A stretch of DNA of 64,000 bases from Streptomyces jumonjinensis (GCF_009600885.1 NZ_VCLA01000197.1:63921-127920); one strand, 5' to 3'. Shown: positions 51,988 to 61,528, counted from the first letter of the stretch. Notes: generated by a model from the letters alone, not told the origin. Program-made: numbers and translations.

Positions 51988-52316
51988 TGCCGAAACGCCT
52001 CTGCGGAGCCTCCGGACTCGCCGGGCGGTCGGTATTCGTCGGGCACGGCACGCGGTACGACAACCCGTTCCGGCCCGGCTTCCCCAGCCCGTCAACACAG
52101 CGGTTCCTGACCGCGCGGGATGCCGTGGACCTCTTCGCCGCCACCCTGCGTGGGCCGATCGGCCAGCGGTACGCGGCCGACTTCGCGGCCACCCTCCGTG
52201 GGCTCGACCTGGTGTGCACCTGTCCACCGGGAACTGCCTGCCATGCCGATGTCCTGCTCCGACTCGCCAACGACCCCGACCATGACTCCCCTCTCCTGAA
52301 AGGCACCACCCGATGA
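51987..52316 (+). CDS. DUF4326 domain-containing protein
   Basis: 109 residues. The family signature is VFVGHGTRYDNPFRPGF at the N-terminus and LVCTCPPGTACHADVLLRLAND at the C-terminus, with the CxCxxxxxCHxD cluster that may bind metal. DUF4326 is common in phages and mobile elements; its function is not established. Overlaps both neighbours (TGATG and ATGA). Confidence 0.8.
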   Translation: MPKRLCGASGLAGRSVFVGHGTRYDNPFRPGFPSPSTQRFLTARDAVDLFAATLRGPIGQRYAADFAATLRGLDLVCTCPPGTACHADVLLRLANDPDHDSPLLKGTTR

Positions 52317-52731
52317 CCCACCCCCTCATGCTCGCTGCCGCCAAGCAGCTCGTCATGGCCGAAGAGGAGCGGACCACGGCGCGGAGAAGGCGTTCCGGAC
52401 CTGGGAACCGCGGTCGGTCGCCGCCGCCACGGCGTACGCCCACCGCGTCCTTGGCGACGACGCACGCTCGCTGACGTGGGAGGTCGTTGGGTTGCTGCCG
52501 TTCGACGAAACCCTTCAGGCTGTCGCCTCGCTCGACACGGTGACCGGCCAGCACCTGGAGCTTCACTACAGCGGCACCGAGGAGGCCGGACGGATTGCCC
52601 TCCGCGTCTCGTGCATGTCGTGCCCGAACCAACGGATCGAGGATGTGACATCGCTGGAGCAGCTCGGCCGACTGCTGTCGCACACTCCAGTCTGGTCGGC
52701 CATCAACCCGCAGAACGGCGGCACGCTCTGA
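52313..52731 (+). pseudogene. Small element gene interrupted by a one-base deletion
   Basis: ATG at 52313 gives MTHPLMLAAAKQLVMAEEER, then the frame is lost. A one-base insertion near 52379-52380 (in ACCACGGCGCGG) restores EKAFRTWEPRSVAAATAYAHRV, SLTWEVVGLLPFDETLQAVA, HYSGTEEAGRIALRVSCMSC and DVTSLEQLGRLLSHTPVW. The total would be about 139 residues. Its stop overlaps the DUF2637 start by TGATG. No domain recognised. A sequencing error or recent mutation cannot be told apart. Confidence 0.6.
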
Positions 52732-53885
52732 TGGATGGCAGCCTCATAGAGCCCACCGTTTCACCGGGACGGCCGCGACGCCTCGACCTCGCGCGGATGA
52801 CCGGATGGGACTCGACCGCGATCGTCCTCCTGGGCGCGGCCGGCTTCGCCTTCTCGTACGACGCCTTGCGCGAGATGGCCATCGCGATCCACGCCCGGCC
52901 AGCGCTCAGCTATCTCTTCCCGGTCTTCATCGACGGGTTCATCGCCTACGGCGTCAGGGCACTTGTGCTGCTACGGAACCGGGCCTTCGGTGCCCGGCTG
53001 TATGCCTGGTTCCTCTTCCTCGCGGCGACCGGCGCGAGCATCTGGGCCAACGTGCTGCACGCGGTCACCCTCAACCAGAATCCTCCGGACGGACCGTCCG
53101 CGCTTTACCTCGGGGACACTGCGGTCGGGGTGTTGTCCACCCTGGCGCCTCTGGCTCTGGGCGGCTCAGTCCACCTCTTCATCGTGGTGACCCGCACCGG
53201 GGAACCGTCCGTCCCGGACCGGTCCGGCACCAGCAGCGGACCGGTCCGCGAATCTCTTGAGGGGAACGGCGGCGAGCCATCTGCCCCGGAACGAACAGCC
53301 CCGGCCGGAATGCCGCCGGGCTCCGCCGGCCGGGGGAGCACCATCGGCCCGTATCAGGCTCGCGGGCGGCATGGTGGGGGGACGGACCGGTCCTGGGCTG
53401 GTCTGATGGCACAGGATGCCCCTGCGACGGGTCACCCCGCGGACGGGGAAAGGGATCCGTCCGCAGTTCGTGAGCACCGTGAGCCTACGGTCCGCGGCAC
53501 CGACGAGGGGTCTCCGGAGCACGGTCCGGACGGCTTCGATCCTGCGGACCGAACTGCCACTCCAGGTGCTGGTCCGGACGTCCACTCGCCGGATTCCGCT
53601 CAGGATCAGTCACCCGCAGGTGCCGGTTCGGTCCCCGTCCCGGACGGACGTCCCCCTGCGGACCGGGAGCTGGTGGACGAGTCCCTGGTGGAGTTGTTGC
53701 CTCTCGCGCGCGAGGCCGCCCGCCGGGCGGGCCGGATCAGCCGGTCCGCAGTCGCGGAAGCGGTCCGCGCTCATCAGCCGATCAGCAATGACCGTCTCGG
53801 CGAGCTGCTCGTGCTGCTCCGAGCGGAGGAGAAAGTCGGGCAGCCAACGACCGCTGCTGCTGACGACTCCAGCCACCTCTGGTGA
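52731..53885 (+). CDS. DUF2637 membrane protein (Spd/transfer-associated)
   Basis: 384 residues. Four transmembrane helices in the first ~150 residues (STAIVLLGAAGFAFSYDALREM, LFPVFIDGFIAYGVRALVLL, LYAWFLFLAATGASIWANVLHA, VLSTLAPLALGGSVHLFIVV) form the DUF2637 domain found in Streptomyces conjugative plasmids and spread (Spd) genes. A Pro/Gly/Glu-rich region leads to a C-terminal winged-helix-like domain (SLVELLPLAREAARRAGRISRSAVAEAVRAH). It may link membrane and DNA in intramycelial spread. Coupled to the frameshifted gene. Confidence 0.85.
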   Translation: MDGSLIEPTVSPGRPRRLDLARMTGWDSTAIVLLGAAGFAFSYDALREMAIAIHARPALSYLFPVFIDGFIAYGVRALVLLRNRAFGARLYAWFLFLAATGASIWANVLHAVTLNQNPPDGPSALYLGDTAVGVLSTLAPLALGGSVHLFIVVTRTGEPSVPDRSGTSSGPVRESLEGNGGEPSAPERTAPAGMPPGSAGRGSTIGPYQARGRHGGGTDRSWAGLMAQDAPATGHPADGERDPSAVREHREPTVRGTDEGSPEHGPDGFDPADRTATPGAGPDVHSPDSAQDQSPAGAGSVPVPDGRPPADRELVDESLVELLPLAREAARRAGRISRSAVAEAVRAHQPISNDRLGELLVLLRAEEKVGQPTTAAADDSSHLW

Positions 53886-53968
53886 CCTCAGCCTGATGTA
53901 TCACCCGGTCGCCGCACGGTGATCTGCTGCGCGGCGGCCGGGCCGCGCTCGTCATGAAAGGACAGCTC

Positions 53969-54523
53969 ATGTTCCTCCGCAGGAAGCCCGCCAGAGAGAG
54001 CGCACCAGACTGTGGACACGCCGCAGATCTGCTCAGGAAGCAGCTCACGGCTGGCGGTGGCCTCCCGGTGACAACGGCACCGGGTCTGCCCCTGGAGCAC
54101 GGGGAGATCGCCTACGCGGACAGCATCTGCGGTACGGCCCGCCGCTACGCGACCCCGGTCGCCTACCCGCGCCCGGCCGGGTACTACGAGGACCATCCCG
54201 CCTTCGGCCGCCGCTGGGTCTCCAACCCCCGGCTGACCGCCCGGCGGAACCGTACTGCTGAGGCCGACGCCCGGGAACGGTGGCGCGATCAGACATCCGC
54301 CCGGGTCGTCCTCACCTCGGTCGGCCTCCGCATCAAGCCAGCCGGGACCGGGGTCTGGCTGCCGTTCGACCACTCCCTCCTCACCGCTGTGGTGCCCTCC
54401 CCGGAGCAACTGTCGGTGGAACTCTCCTACAGCGTGTGTGCTCCGCTGCTTCTCTCCGGGCCATCGGTGCCCTGGCTGACGGTGGCTATCGAGCACCTGA
54501 CGGCCCCGAGCACGGGACCGTGA
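53969..54523 (+). CDS. Hypothetical element protein
   Basis: 184 residues from the ATG at 53969 with AAAGGA 7 nt upstream (53954 is possible). No domain known. It contains a polar N-terminus (CGHAADLLRKQLTAGGGLP), HPAFGRRWVSNPRLTARRNR, and a beta-rich C-terminus (ARVVLTSVGLRIKPAGTGVWLPFDHS). Two Cys-containing strands (SICGTARRY, YSVCAPLLL). Similar proteins accompany DUF2637 in Streptomyces elements, but I recognise no function. Confidence 0.55.
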   Translation: MFLRRKPARESAPDCGHAADLLRKQLTAGGGLPVTTAPGLPLEHGEIAYADSICGTARRYATPVAYPRPAGYYEDHPAFGRRWVSNPRLTARRNRTAEADARERWRDQTSARVVLTSVGLRIKPAGTGVWLPFDHSLLTAVVPSPEQLSVELSYSVCAPLLLSGPSVPWLTVAIEHLTAPSTGP

Positions 54524-54999
54524 ATAGAGACGGCATTAATTACCGGAACTGAATTCATGGAAGAATCTTCCTAATTCGATACGAGCTCGAATTTTCCGCA
54601 CCTTCCTGCAAGGATCTGAGCACAGCCGGTCGCCCGTGGCGAATTTCGGCTACCTGACACATGAGCATTTGCCGAAGCGCTATCACGAAGCGAGGTGGTC
54701 CATCTTGATATGAGTCGAGGGCTCGCCCCGTTCTCAGGGGCAGAGCAAGAACGGTTAGACAGGTCCTCGCCACAGGCAGAGGAAAGGGCACATGAAGCCC
54801 TTTAACGAAATCATCGGTCCTGCCCTCGATGTGGACAGGGCTGCCCGCCCGGCTTCTGCCGGTCGATGAGTTCATCGGGTCTGCAACGCGCTCTGGGCTT
54901 GGCCCCGCGTTCGGATCCGCGCTTCCACTGGAGTGCTGGCCCGCGATCCGGGCCGCATGCCTCCTTTCTGCTCCTCTGCGCCAAAGGCTCCCATCACCC
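54524..54999. other. Gap of 476 bp between maintenance and transfer blocks
   Basis: No supported gene. The start is AT-rich with a small hairpin (GGAAGA-A-TCTTCC, 54559-54571) flanked by GAATTC/GAATT-like ends, a possible terminator. The rest has no clear features. The frame of the next gene is open leftward to 54829 but without a ribosome site. Confidence 0.4.
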
Positions 55000-55605
55000 A
55001 TGCCTCATGCCCCCCGTTTCCCTGCTCTATCAGGCTCCATAGCCGCTGCTGGATTCCTGATAGCCGCCGCGACCGGGTGCTCCGCTCTGCCCGACGCGCC
55101 ACTTCCGAACGGCGGCGCCCCGGCGACGACATCGCTCTCCAGCGCCCCCACACCCCGATCCTCCACCCCGTGGACCGGCCCTGCCTCTAACGCAGATCAG
55201 GACCTCCCCTCTGACGTAGCGAAGGTGGCGACGGCGTTCACCCTGGCCTTCGTCCAGCACGATGCCCGCGCCGGAGGAGACCGCTCCTTCGCCACCGCCG
55301 GGGTCCGTGCCGCAAAGTTCGCCAGTGGCGAGCTGGCGAAGGCTCTTCCGCAGGAACGTCCCGGCCAGGCAGCGCCTTGGGCTGCCCTCAGGGCCGAGCA
55401 GGCCGTCACCACCGCCGAGATCACCTCCGTCGTCGTGCCCGACGGGGCCCCGCCCCCCACAGCCACGTCGGCTCTCGTCCGGGTGGCCTACACGCTCACC
55501 ACGACGCCTGTGGCCGGTGCTCCCCGGAAGGAACGCGATCACCTCGCCCTCCGCCTGGAGCCGACACCTGACGGGTGGCGCGTCACCGCGCTGCCCTGGT
55601 CATGA
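55000..55605 (+). CDS. Lipoprotein of the transfer region
   Basis: 201 residues from ATG at 55000. A short basic start, hydrophobic stretch (GSIAAAGFLIAAATG) and lipobox with Cys in AATGCSALP fit a lipoprotein. A Thr/Ser/Pro-rich linker precedes a mostly beta domain (VATAFTLAFVQHDARAGGD, VRVAYTLTTTPVAGAPRKERDHLALRLEPTPDGWRV). The C-terminal strands resemble small transfer-associated NTF2-like folds. Ten bases precede the SLT-NlpC/P60 gene. Start not certain. Confidence 0.65.
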   Translation: MPHAPRFPALSGSIAAAGFLIAAATGCSALPDAPLPNGGAPATTSLSSAPTPRSSTPWTGPASNADQDLPSDVAKVATAFTLAFVQHDARAGGDRSFATAGVRAAKFASGELAKALPQERPGQAAPWAALRAEQAVTTAEITSVVVPDGAPPPTATSALVRVAYTLTTTPVAGAPRKERDHLALRLEPTPDGWRVTALPWS

Positions 55606-55615
55606 CGGGACCGGG

Positions 55616-56593
55616 ATGAAGAAAGCGGTAATCGGCGGCCTGGCTCTGATATTCGCCTTGGCCCTCTCGACCGTGACCCTGCTGACGACGTTCGGCGGAG
55701 GCAGCAGTGCCTCGGCGCAGGCGGTGGGTCCCGGCGGGGGGCTCTCCGCCGACGCGCCGGTGCCCGAGTGGGTACGGGTGCTGGTGAACAAGCACGCTGG
55801 CAAATGCCCGCAGGTCACAGCCTCGCTCCTGGCCGCCCAGCTCTTCGCGGAAAGCGGCTTCAACCCCAAGGCCGTAAGTCCCGTCGGCGCGCAGGGCATC
55901 GCCCAGTTCATGCCCGCCACCTGGGCCGCGTACGGCATGGACGGTGACAACGACGGGGACAAGGACCCTTTCGACCCCGTGGACGCGATCCCCGCACAGG
56001 CGAACTACGACTGCGTCCTCGCCGGTGAGGTCCGGAACGTGCCCGGCGACTCCACGGACAACATGCTGGCCGCGTACAACGCGGGCGGCGGCGCGGTGAT
56101 CCGGTACGGGGGCATCCCTCCGTACGCCGAGACCCGCTCCTACGTGAAGCGCATTCGGGACTTGACCGCGAAGTGGGCCGACCTCAGCGTCCCCAACCTG
56201 CCCGGGGGCAAGGGCGCCGCCCGTGCCATCTCGGCGGCCAAGACGGCGCTCGGCACCTGGTACCAGTGGGGCGGCCAGTGCGTCCCTCCCTACCAGGCAA
56301 TGGGTGGCTGCGACTGCTCCTCGCTCACTCAGATGGCCTGGTCCGCCGCCGGGGTGAACCTGCCCCGGGTCACCTACGGCCAGGTCCACTCCGGAACTCC
56401 CGTGAAGAGCGTCGCCCAACTCAGGCCCGGCGACCTGATCTTCACCCGTCCCGGACCGGCAGGTCCCGAGCACGTGGCCATGTACCTGGGCGACAGCCAG
56501 GTCATCGACGCCCCCCGCACCGGCAAACGGGTGCAGATCACCCCCCTGAGCCAGTGGACCGCGGACATCATCGCCATTCGCCATATCGGCTAA
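55616..56593 (+). CDS. Secreted SLT + NlpC/P60 peptidoglycan hydrolase (VirB1-like)
   Basis: 325 residues. Signal-anchor helix (VIGGLALIFALALSTVTLLTTF), SLT transglycosylase domain (LLAAQLFAESGFNPKAVSPVGAQGIAQFMPATW with catalytic Glu), and C-terminal NlpC/P60 endopeptidase with Cys in GCDCSSLTQMAW, His in PEHVAMYLGD and the third polar residue near QVIDAPRTG. It cuts both glycan and peptide bonds. In Gram-positive type IV systems such enzymes open the wall for the channel. The GGGATG site fits this start. Confidence 0.92.
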   Translation: MKKAVIGGLALIFALALSTVTLLTTFGGGSSASAQAVGPGGGLSADAPVPEWVRVLVNKHAGKCPQVTASLLAAQLFAESGFNPKAVSPVGAQGIAQFMPATWAAYGMDGDNDGDKDPFDPVDAIPAQANYDCVLAGEVRNVPGDSTDNMLAAYNAGGGAVIRYGGIPPYAETRSYVKRIRDLTAKWADLSVPNLPGGKGAARAISAAKTALGTWYQWGGQCVPPYQAMGGCDCSSLTQMAWSAAGVNLPRVTYGQVHSGTPVKSVAQLRPGDLIFTRPGPAGPEHVAMYLGDSQVIDAPRTGKRVQITPLSQWTADIIAIRHIG

Positions 56594-56639
56594 TACCTGC
56601 ATGAACCTGCTCTTTTCACCACATAACTAAGGAATTGCT

Positions 56640-56978
56640 GTGCACAACCTCCTTGCCGCCGCTGCGGACCCGACCCTCCACACCACACTGGCGGCCGGTG
56701 CCGATGTGGTCTCCGGGGTGAAGCCCGACTGGGGCCCCTTCGGGAAGCTCGGGAACACCGCGAAGGTCGTCCTCGGCGTGATCGCCGCCATCGTGCTCGC
56801 CATCGGCGTCGGTGCCTTCCTCACCGGCATCGCCAAGTCGAAGGGGTGGTTCGGTGAGGGCCAATCCAGCATGGACAGCTCGCGAGGCAAGGGGATGATG
56901 GTCGGCGGCCTGGCCTGCATATTCCTGGTGGCCTCCCTCGGCACGATCGTCGGCATCACCTACGGCATGGGTGTGTGA
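56640..56978 (+). CDS. Small two-TM protein, VirB2-like position
   Basis: 112 residues from the GTG at 56640. Two hydrophobic helices (TAKVVLGVIAAIVLAIGVGAFLTGI and MMVGGLACIFLVASLGTIVGITYGM) separated by a basic, Gly/Ser-rich loop. This size and topology are like VirB2/TrbC-like proteins of Gram-positive type IV systems, but no pilin motif is seen. Its GTGA end overlaps the following gene's start. Confidence 0.55.
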   Translation: MHNLLAAAADPTLHTTLAAGADVVSGVKPDWGPFGKLGNTAKVVLGVIAAIVLAIGVGAFLTGIAKSKGWFGEGQSSMDSSRGKGMMVGGLACIFLVASLGTIVGITYGMGV

Positions 56979-58300
56979 CCGTGCCTGCACGACGACACAG
57001 CATCGCTGGTAGGTCCGCCGAGGAAGTCAGACCTTCCCGCGCCAGGATCTGGGGAATCGCGGTCGGCTCGATAGCCGCCTTCACCGCTGCCGGTCTGGCT
57101 CTGGGCCCCATCACCGCGGAGGCCCCGGCCCCGGCCTCAGGAGCGGCTCCCTCGACGGCGACGGCGACAGCGGTGGCCCCCACCACTGTCGAGCGCCGGG
57201 GGAAGCTCGCCCACGGAGTCCCCACACGTCACGCTCGAACCGAGGCCGGCGCGAAAGCCGCAGCAGCCAACTACACCGTCGTAGCGGGCACATCCGCGTT
57301 CCTCACCGATCGGGACACGCGGCACCGTGCCCTGTCGGTCATGACGGCCCGGGAATCTCGGGCTGGGGCGACGAAGCAGGCAGACCACGCCGTCGAGCAG
57401 GCCAGCACTGATCTCGACACCGACCGGACGGGGCTGAAGAAGTCGCAGACCGTCGCGGGCACTGGTGTGCTCTCCGCGGCCACGCTCGGCTTCGATATCC
57501 ACAAGGCCACGATCCGACTGTGGACAACAACCGTACGGGGAACTCCTCAGGGCTCCGTACCACCTCGCGCGGACTTCCATTCGGTGACCGTCTCCCTCAT
57601 CTGGGAGTCCAACGACTGGAAACTGGAGAGGACTTCCAGCACCCGCGGGCTGGTCGCTCCGATCGACGTCCGACAGACGACCAGCGCTGCGGCCGACTTC
57701 TCCAACTACGCCGACAGCACCGCAATCAACCCCGTGTTCAGCGGAGCGACGGCGGACAGCGGCTTCCCATCGGCATACGGACGCGACGAGCGGGGAGCGC
57801 ACGCCGCGGCGACCAGCGCCGCGATGCTTCACGGCGACGCTCGGGTCTTCGCGGACGCCGACTGGCGGCACCGGATGCTGGAGGCCACGGCGGCACCGGA
57901 TGTCCTGGACACCGTCACCGCGGACGCGGACTCGACCGCTGATCTGGTGGTCGAGAACCGCGCACTCGGTGAGGACGGCCGGACCGCCGACGGCGGTCTC
58001 CTGGTCACGCGGACAGCGGTTCTCGGGACACGGTCGATCAGCGTCTCGGACCAGGCCGCCAGCGTCGAACTCTGGACCGCTTCCATCGGCGGCGTCGCGG
58101 GGAACGACGAGACGGAGCGCCCCCAGATCGGCTTCCTCCGGATGACAGTGGACCTGACCTGGGCTGACGGTACCTGGAAAACCACGGCTGTCACGCCGGG
58201 AGAGCCCTTGGTGCCGTCCTTCGCGCTCACCGTCCCCGCCTCCCCGGCGAACAGCTTCGTCGCGGTCGGAGGTGAGAAGCATGCGCCTGCGCTTGCGTGA
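56975..58300 (+). CDS. Transfer protein with duplicated VirB8/TcpC-like domains
   Basis: 441 residues. One N-terminal transmembrane helix (IWGIAVGSIAAFTAAGLALG) precedes two similar ~150-residue domains. The end of the first (ATIRLWTTTVRG, FHSVTVSLIWESNDWKLE, LVAPID) parallels that of the second (ASVELWTASIGG, FLRMTVDLTWADGTWKTT, LVPSFAL). TcpC and VirB8 proteins have NTF2-like domains behind a single transmembrane helix, and TcpC has two. Position between a VirB1-like and a VirB6-like gene fits this role. The fold assignment is by motif and architecture. Confidence 0.6.
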   Translation: MTVPARRHSIAGRSAEEVRPSRARIWGIAVGSIAAFTAAGLALGPITAEAPAPASGAAPSTATATAVAPTTVERRGKLAHGVPTRHARTEAGAKAAAANYTVVAGTSAFLTDRDTRHRALSVMTARESRAGATKQADHAVEQASTDLDTDRTGLKKSQTVAGTGVLSAATLGFDIHKATIRLWTTTVRGTPQGSVPPRADFHSVTVSLIWESNDWKLERTSSTRGLVAPIDVRQTTSAAADFSNYADSTAINPVFSGATADSGFPSAYGRDERGAHAAATSAAMLHGDARVFADADWRHRMLEATAAPDVLDTVTADADSTADLVVENRALGEDGRTADGGLLVTRTAVLGTRSISVSDQAASVELWTASIGGVAGNDETERPQIGFLRMTVDLTWADGTWKTTAVTPGEPLVPSFALTVPASPANSFVAVGGEKHAPALA

Positions 58301-60005
58301 GGACGCGCCCGGCCTGCTGGCTGTGGAACGGTCGACCCGGCGGCACGGTCGGGGCTGGGGCCGCTGGCTGTACACGCTGGCATCGGTCCAGATCTTCATC
58401 GGGTTCTTCTTCGTCCCGTCGGCCGTCGCCAACCCGTTCTGCCATATCCCGATGGTCTGTGAGGTGAAAGATGCCATCGACTTCGTGCAAGACCCGCTCG
58501 GCTTCCTGCTTCAGAAGCTGGTGGAGACCAACATCTGGTTCCTCCGGGAAATGCTGGAGCTGATCCAGGCCAGCACCAAGATCGACCTGACCGGCGCAGG
58601 CTTCCTGAAGCAGTACGCCATCATCTTCGCCGCCAGCTCGCTCATCACGGTGGCCCTGTGGCTGGTCGCCGTGGCGAAGCGCGCGGTACGGGGTGTCCCG
58701 GTCACGACCGCGATCAGTGAGGCGGTTGGGTTCCTCGCCCTCTCGGTCACCGTCAACGCCCTGACGCCGGGTGCCATCGGGTTGCTGATGGCAGCGATCA
58801 ACGACGTAGCAGCCGTTTTCGAACCGTACGCCGTCTCCAACTTCAAGCCCTTCTTGGAGAACCTGCTCAAGGTCATGGCAGCCGATCCCACCGACGGCGT
58901 AGGAACGCTGCTGGTCGTCAACCTGGTGATGCTGTTCGGCGCTCTGCTGATGTGGGTCGAACTGCTCATCGCCAGTGCCGCGATCTACGTGGGTGTGGCA
59001 CTCGGCCCCGTCGTGAACGCGGGCCTGGTGGACAAAGACCTCTGGGGCAAGAGCAAGAAGTGGTTCGCGGCCCTCCTCGCTATCGGCATGAGCAAGCCCA
59101 TCCTCTTCGCCCTGCTCGGGCTCGGCGGCGCCATCCTCAGCGACTCCACTGGTAGCCGGTCGGACGCCGTCTCCCGAACGCTCGTCGGCGCGCTGATCCT
59201 GTTCCTGGCCGTCTTCGCGTCCGCCATGATCTACAAGTGGGTGCCGGTCTTCGGTGACGAGATGATGCAGCTCAACCACGACCGCAAGGCCCTGCAATCC
59301 ACGGGCCCCGCGTCCGCCGTGGATGGACCGGCGCAACACGCCAACCGTGCGATCAACACCCATGTCCAGGACGCCCTGGTCGGAGGCGGACAGTCCGCGG
59401 GAGCGACAGCAGGTAGGGCTGGCCCGGCCGACGGCAAAGCCGCCGTCGGCAAACAGGCTGGTACGGCGAGCGCGAAGGGCGCAGTCGGCTCCGGTGGTAC
59501 TGCTGCGGCCGGTCCGGTCGGCATGGCGGCGGCGGCCGTCAAGGCCGGTGCAGACATGGCCAAGGACAAGGCCATGAGTTCCCCGGGAGCCCAGGGAATG
59601 GAAGCGGTCGGCGGCAATGCGGTCGGAGCGGAACACGGCCCCGACTCCACCGGGGAATCGGTCCCCGCCTCCGCGACGCACCACGGCGCGGCAGCCGGAC
59701 CGACCGTGATCACGCCCTCCGGCGGCGAGCCGGAGGCCACGCCCAGCCCGGCGGAGATGCCCGCCTCCGCTCGACCTCATGGTGGATCGGCAGCACCGAT
59801 CGTCGGGGCCCCCGGAGCAGGAGCGGAGAGCGGCCTGACCTCCGCAGGCCCGATCGCCCCGCCGCCTTCGGCTCCAGCCGCGCCTTCGTACGGCTCCGGC
59901 AGGTCCACGGTCCCCGGCTCCGTCCCGTCCACACCCCCCGTCCCACCCGCACGACCCACCGACGATGAGCCCGCCCCGCGGCCGTCCACCGGTAAGGACA
60001 AGTAA
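58272..60005 (+). CDS. VirB6/TrbL-like polytopic membrane protein
   Basis: 577 residues from the GTG at 58272 (ATG 58281 is close). Eight or so hydrophobic helices lie in the first ~360 residues (e.g. YTLASVQIFIGFFFVPSAVA, YAIIFAASSLITVALWLVAV, LLVVNLVMLFGALLMWVELLI, LIASAAIYVGVALGPVVNAGL, LVGALILFLAVFASAMIYKW). A long Ala/Gly/Pro tail of ~190 residues is low-complexity and cytosolic or exported. It is the channel-forming component by position. It overlaps the upstream gene by 29 bp. Confidence 0.7.
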   Translation: MRSMRLRLREDAPGLLAVERSTRRHGRGWGRWLYTLASVQIFIGFFFVPSAVANPFCHIPMVCEVKDAIDFVQDPLGFLLQKLVETNIWFLREMLELIQASTKIDLTGAGFLKQYAIIFAASSLITVALWLVAVAKRAVRGVPVTTAISEAVGFLALSVTVNALTPGAIGLLMAAINDVAAVFEPYAVSNFKPFLENLLKVMAADPTDGVGTLLVVNLVMLFGALLMWVELLIASAAIYVGVALGPVVNAGLVDKDLWGKSKKWFAALLAIGMSKPILFALLGLGGAILSDSTGSRSDAVSRTLVGALILFLAVFASAMIYKWVPVFGDEMMQLNHDRKALQSTGPASAVDGPAQHANRAINTHVQDALVGGGQSAGATAGRAGPADGKAAVGKQAGTASAKGAVGSGGTAAAGPVGMAAAAVKAGADMAKDKAMSSPGAQGMEAVGGNAVGAEHGPDSTGESVPASATHHGAAAGPTVITPSGGEPEATPSPAEMPASARPHGGSAAPIVGAPGAGAESGLTSAGPIAPPPSAPAAPSYGSGRSTVPGSVPSTPPVPPARPTDDEPAPRPSTGKDK

Positions 60006-61528
60006 TGCCTCGTACCTATCAGTTCGGAAAGCACCGCCCTACGGGGCTGGTGGGCCGCCGGGACCTTGGTGAACAGGTCGCTCTCGGGGCCGGCGCCACG
60101 CTCGGCATCGCGCTGGGATTCGTGTTCAGCGGGCGGACCCTGCTCGCCGCGGTCGGCCTCGGGCTGCCGATCCTCCTGGCGCTGGTCGTCGTCTACCTGC
60201 CGTATCGGCCGAAGGGGACCGTACAGCGCCGCACTCTCTACCGGTGGTGGCGGATCAAGAGGTACCACCGCCGCGCGCTCGCACGGACGGGCGGCGTCTG
60301 GGTGTCCCCGGCCGTCGAGGCCGGCGTCCAGCGCGACGGTACGCCGCCGGACGCCGCTCTGGTCTCCCCCGAGGGCATCGCGGGGATGACCTGGCTTCCC
60401 GTGACCGTCCGCGGCGAACAGGCGGTCGTGGTCCTCCAGCCTGAGTCCGGCTGCGTCACCGCGACTCTTGAGGTCTCGTCCCCGGGGTTGGGCGGCAAAG
60501 AGGTCGGCGAACAGCAGGTCGCGCTGGAGCGATGGGGAGAGCTGCTCGACGCCTTCGGGAACGCCGCTGACCATCCGGTCAAGCGGATCCAGGTGATCGC
60601 GCGGCAGATGAAGTCCGACCCGTACGCGCATCAGCGGTTCGTCGGAGAGCGGGATCAGTCCGCGGCGACCGGGGGCGTGCCGGAGTGGCTGAAGGAGTCC
60701 TACGACGTCCTGACTCAGGCGGTCTCGACTTCCGCAGAGGAGCACCGCTACTACGTCACCGCGCACGCACAATTCACCCGGGACCTGGCCGCCGACGGGG
60801 CGACCCGTGGAACCGGGGACGAGGGGATCGCCGCGGCGATGGGTGCCTACCTGGAAGAGCTGTGGGCGCGGTGTGAGGACGCTGACCTGTCGGTCATCGC
60901 GCCGCTGGACGAGCGCCGACTGACGGCGTTCATCCGTAACGCCTACGACCCCGACCACCCGGTCTGGGACACGGCGCTTCCCCGGCCCCATGCCTTCCCC
61001 CGGAACATCGATGTCCGGTCCGGCGGTCACGTGAGATCAAGGGCGGCCGGTTCCACGGAGAGCTGGTTCCACGCCACGGCAGCGGTCGTCTCCTGGCCGA
61101 CCACCCCGGTCGGACCGGATTTCCTGTCGCCGTTGCTCATCGGGATGCCCGACGTGATCAGGACAGTGGCGGTCACCCAGGACCTCGAACCGAACGACAA
61201 GGCCGTGGAGCGGGCACTCGCCGAGGACACGAACAACCAGGCGGAACTGCTGCGGGACCGGCAGCGGGGCAAGACCGCCGACCCGCGCGACCTGATCGCC
61301 GCTGCGGCCACCGGCTCGCGCGGCATGGCCCTGGCCTCCTCGGGCGCGGCCGGCTCCGCCGTGGTCGGATACATCACCGTCTCGGCCCGGAGTGCGGAAG
61401 AGCTGGAGCGGGTGAAGCGCACGGCGGCGTCCCGGGCACGGAGCGCCCACCTGCGAATCGAGTGGCTCGACCTTGAGCACGCCCGAGCGTTCTTCAACAC
61501 GCTGCCCTTCGCCGGAGGCATCAAGTGA
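60005..61528 (+). CDS. SCO6880-family transfer protein
   Basis: 507 residues. Two transmembrane helices (residues ~25-65, GAGATLGIALGFVFSGRTLLAAVGLGLPILLALVVVYLP split), then a large cytoplasmic region (PVTVRGEQAVVVLQPESG, VIARQMKSDPYAHQRFV, YYVTAHAQFTRDL) and the C-terminal part (ARSAEELERVKRTAASRARSAHLRIEWLDLEHARAFFNTLPFAGG), which resembles the N-terminal CagE/TrbE domain of VirB4. I infer that SCO6880 + the next ATPase together make a split VirB4 with a PrgI-like membrane anchor. Overlaps 58272 gene by TAATG. Confidence 0.8.
   Translation: MPRTYQFGKHRPTGLVGRRDLGEQVALGAGATLGIALGFVFSGRTLLAAVGLGLPILLALVVVYLPYRPKGTVQRRTLYRWWRIKRYHRRALARTGGVWVSPAVEAGVQRDGTPPDAALVSPEGIAGMTWLPVTVRGEQAVVVLQPESGCVTATLEVSSPGLGGKEVGEQQVALERWGELLDAFGNAADHPVKRIQVIARQMKSDPYAHQRFVGERDQSAATGGVPEWLKESYDVLTQAVSTSAEEHRYYVTAHAQFTRDLAADGATRGTGDEGIAAAMGAYLEELWARCEDADLSVIAPLDERRLTAFIRNAYDPDHPVWDTALPRPHAFPRNIDVRSGGHVRSRAAGSTESWFHATAAVVSWPTTPVGPDFLSPLLIGMPDVIRTVAVTQDLEPNDKAVERALAEDTNNQAELLRDRQRGKTADPRDLIAAAATGSRGMALASSGAAGSAVVGYITVSARSAEELERVKRTAASRARSAHLRIEWLDLEHARAFFNTLPFAGGIK

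Noticed and set aside
54555..55001. 148-codon minus-strand frame
   Set aside because: No domain, low similarity to expected codon pattern and no ribosome site; treated as non-coding.
61026..61039. GGTCACGTGAGATC as a second parS
   Set aside because: The core mismatches the GTTTCACGTGAAAC consensus at several positions and lies within a coding region.
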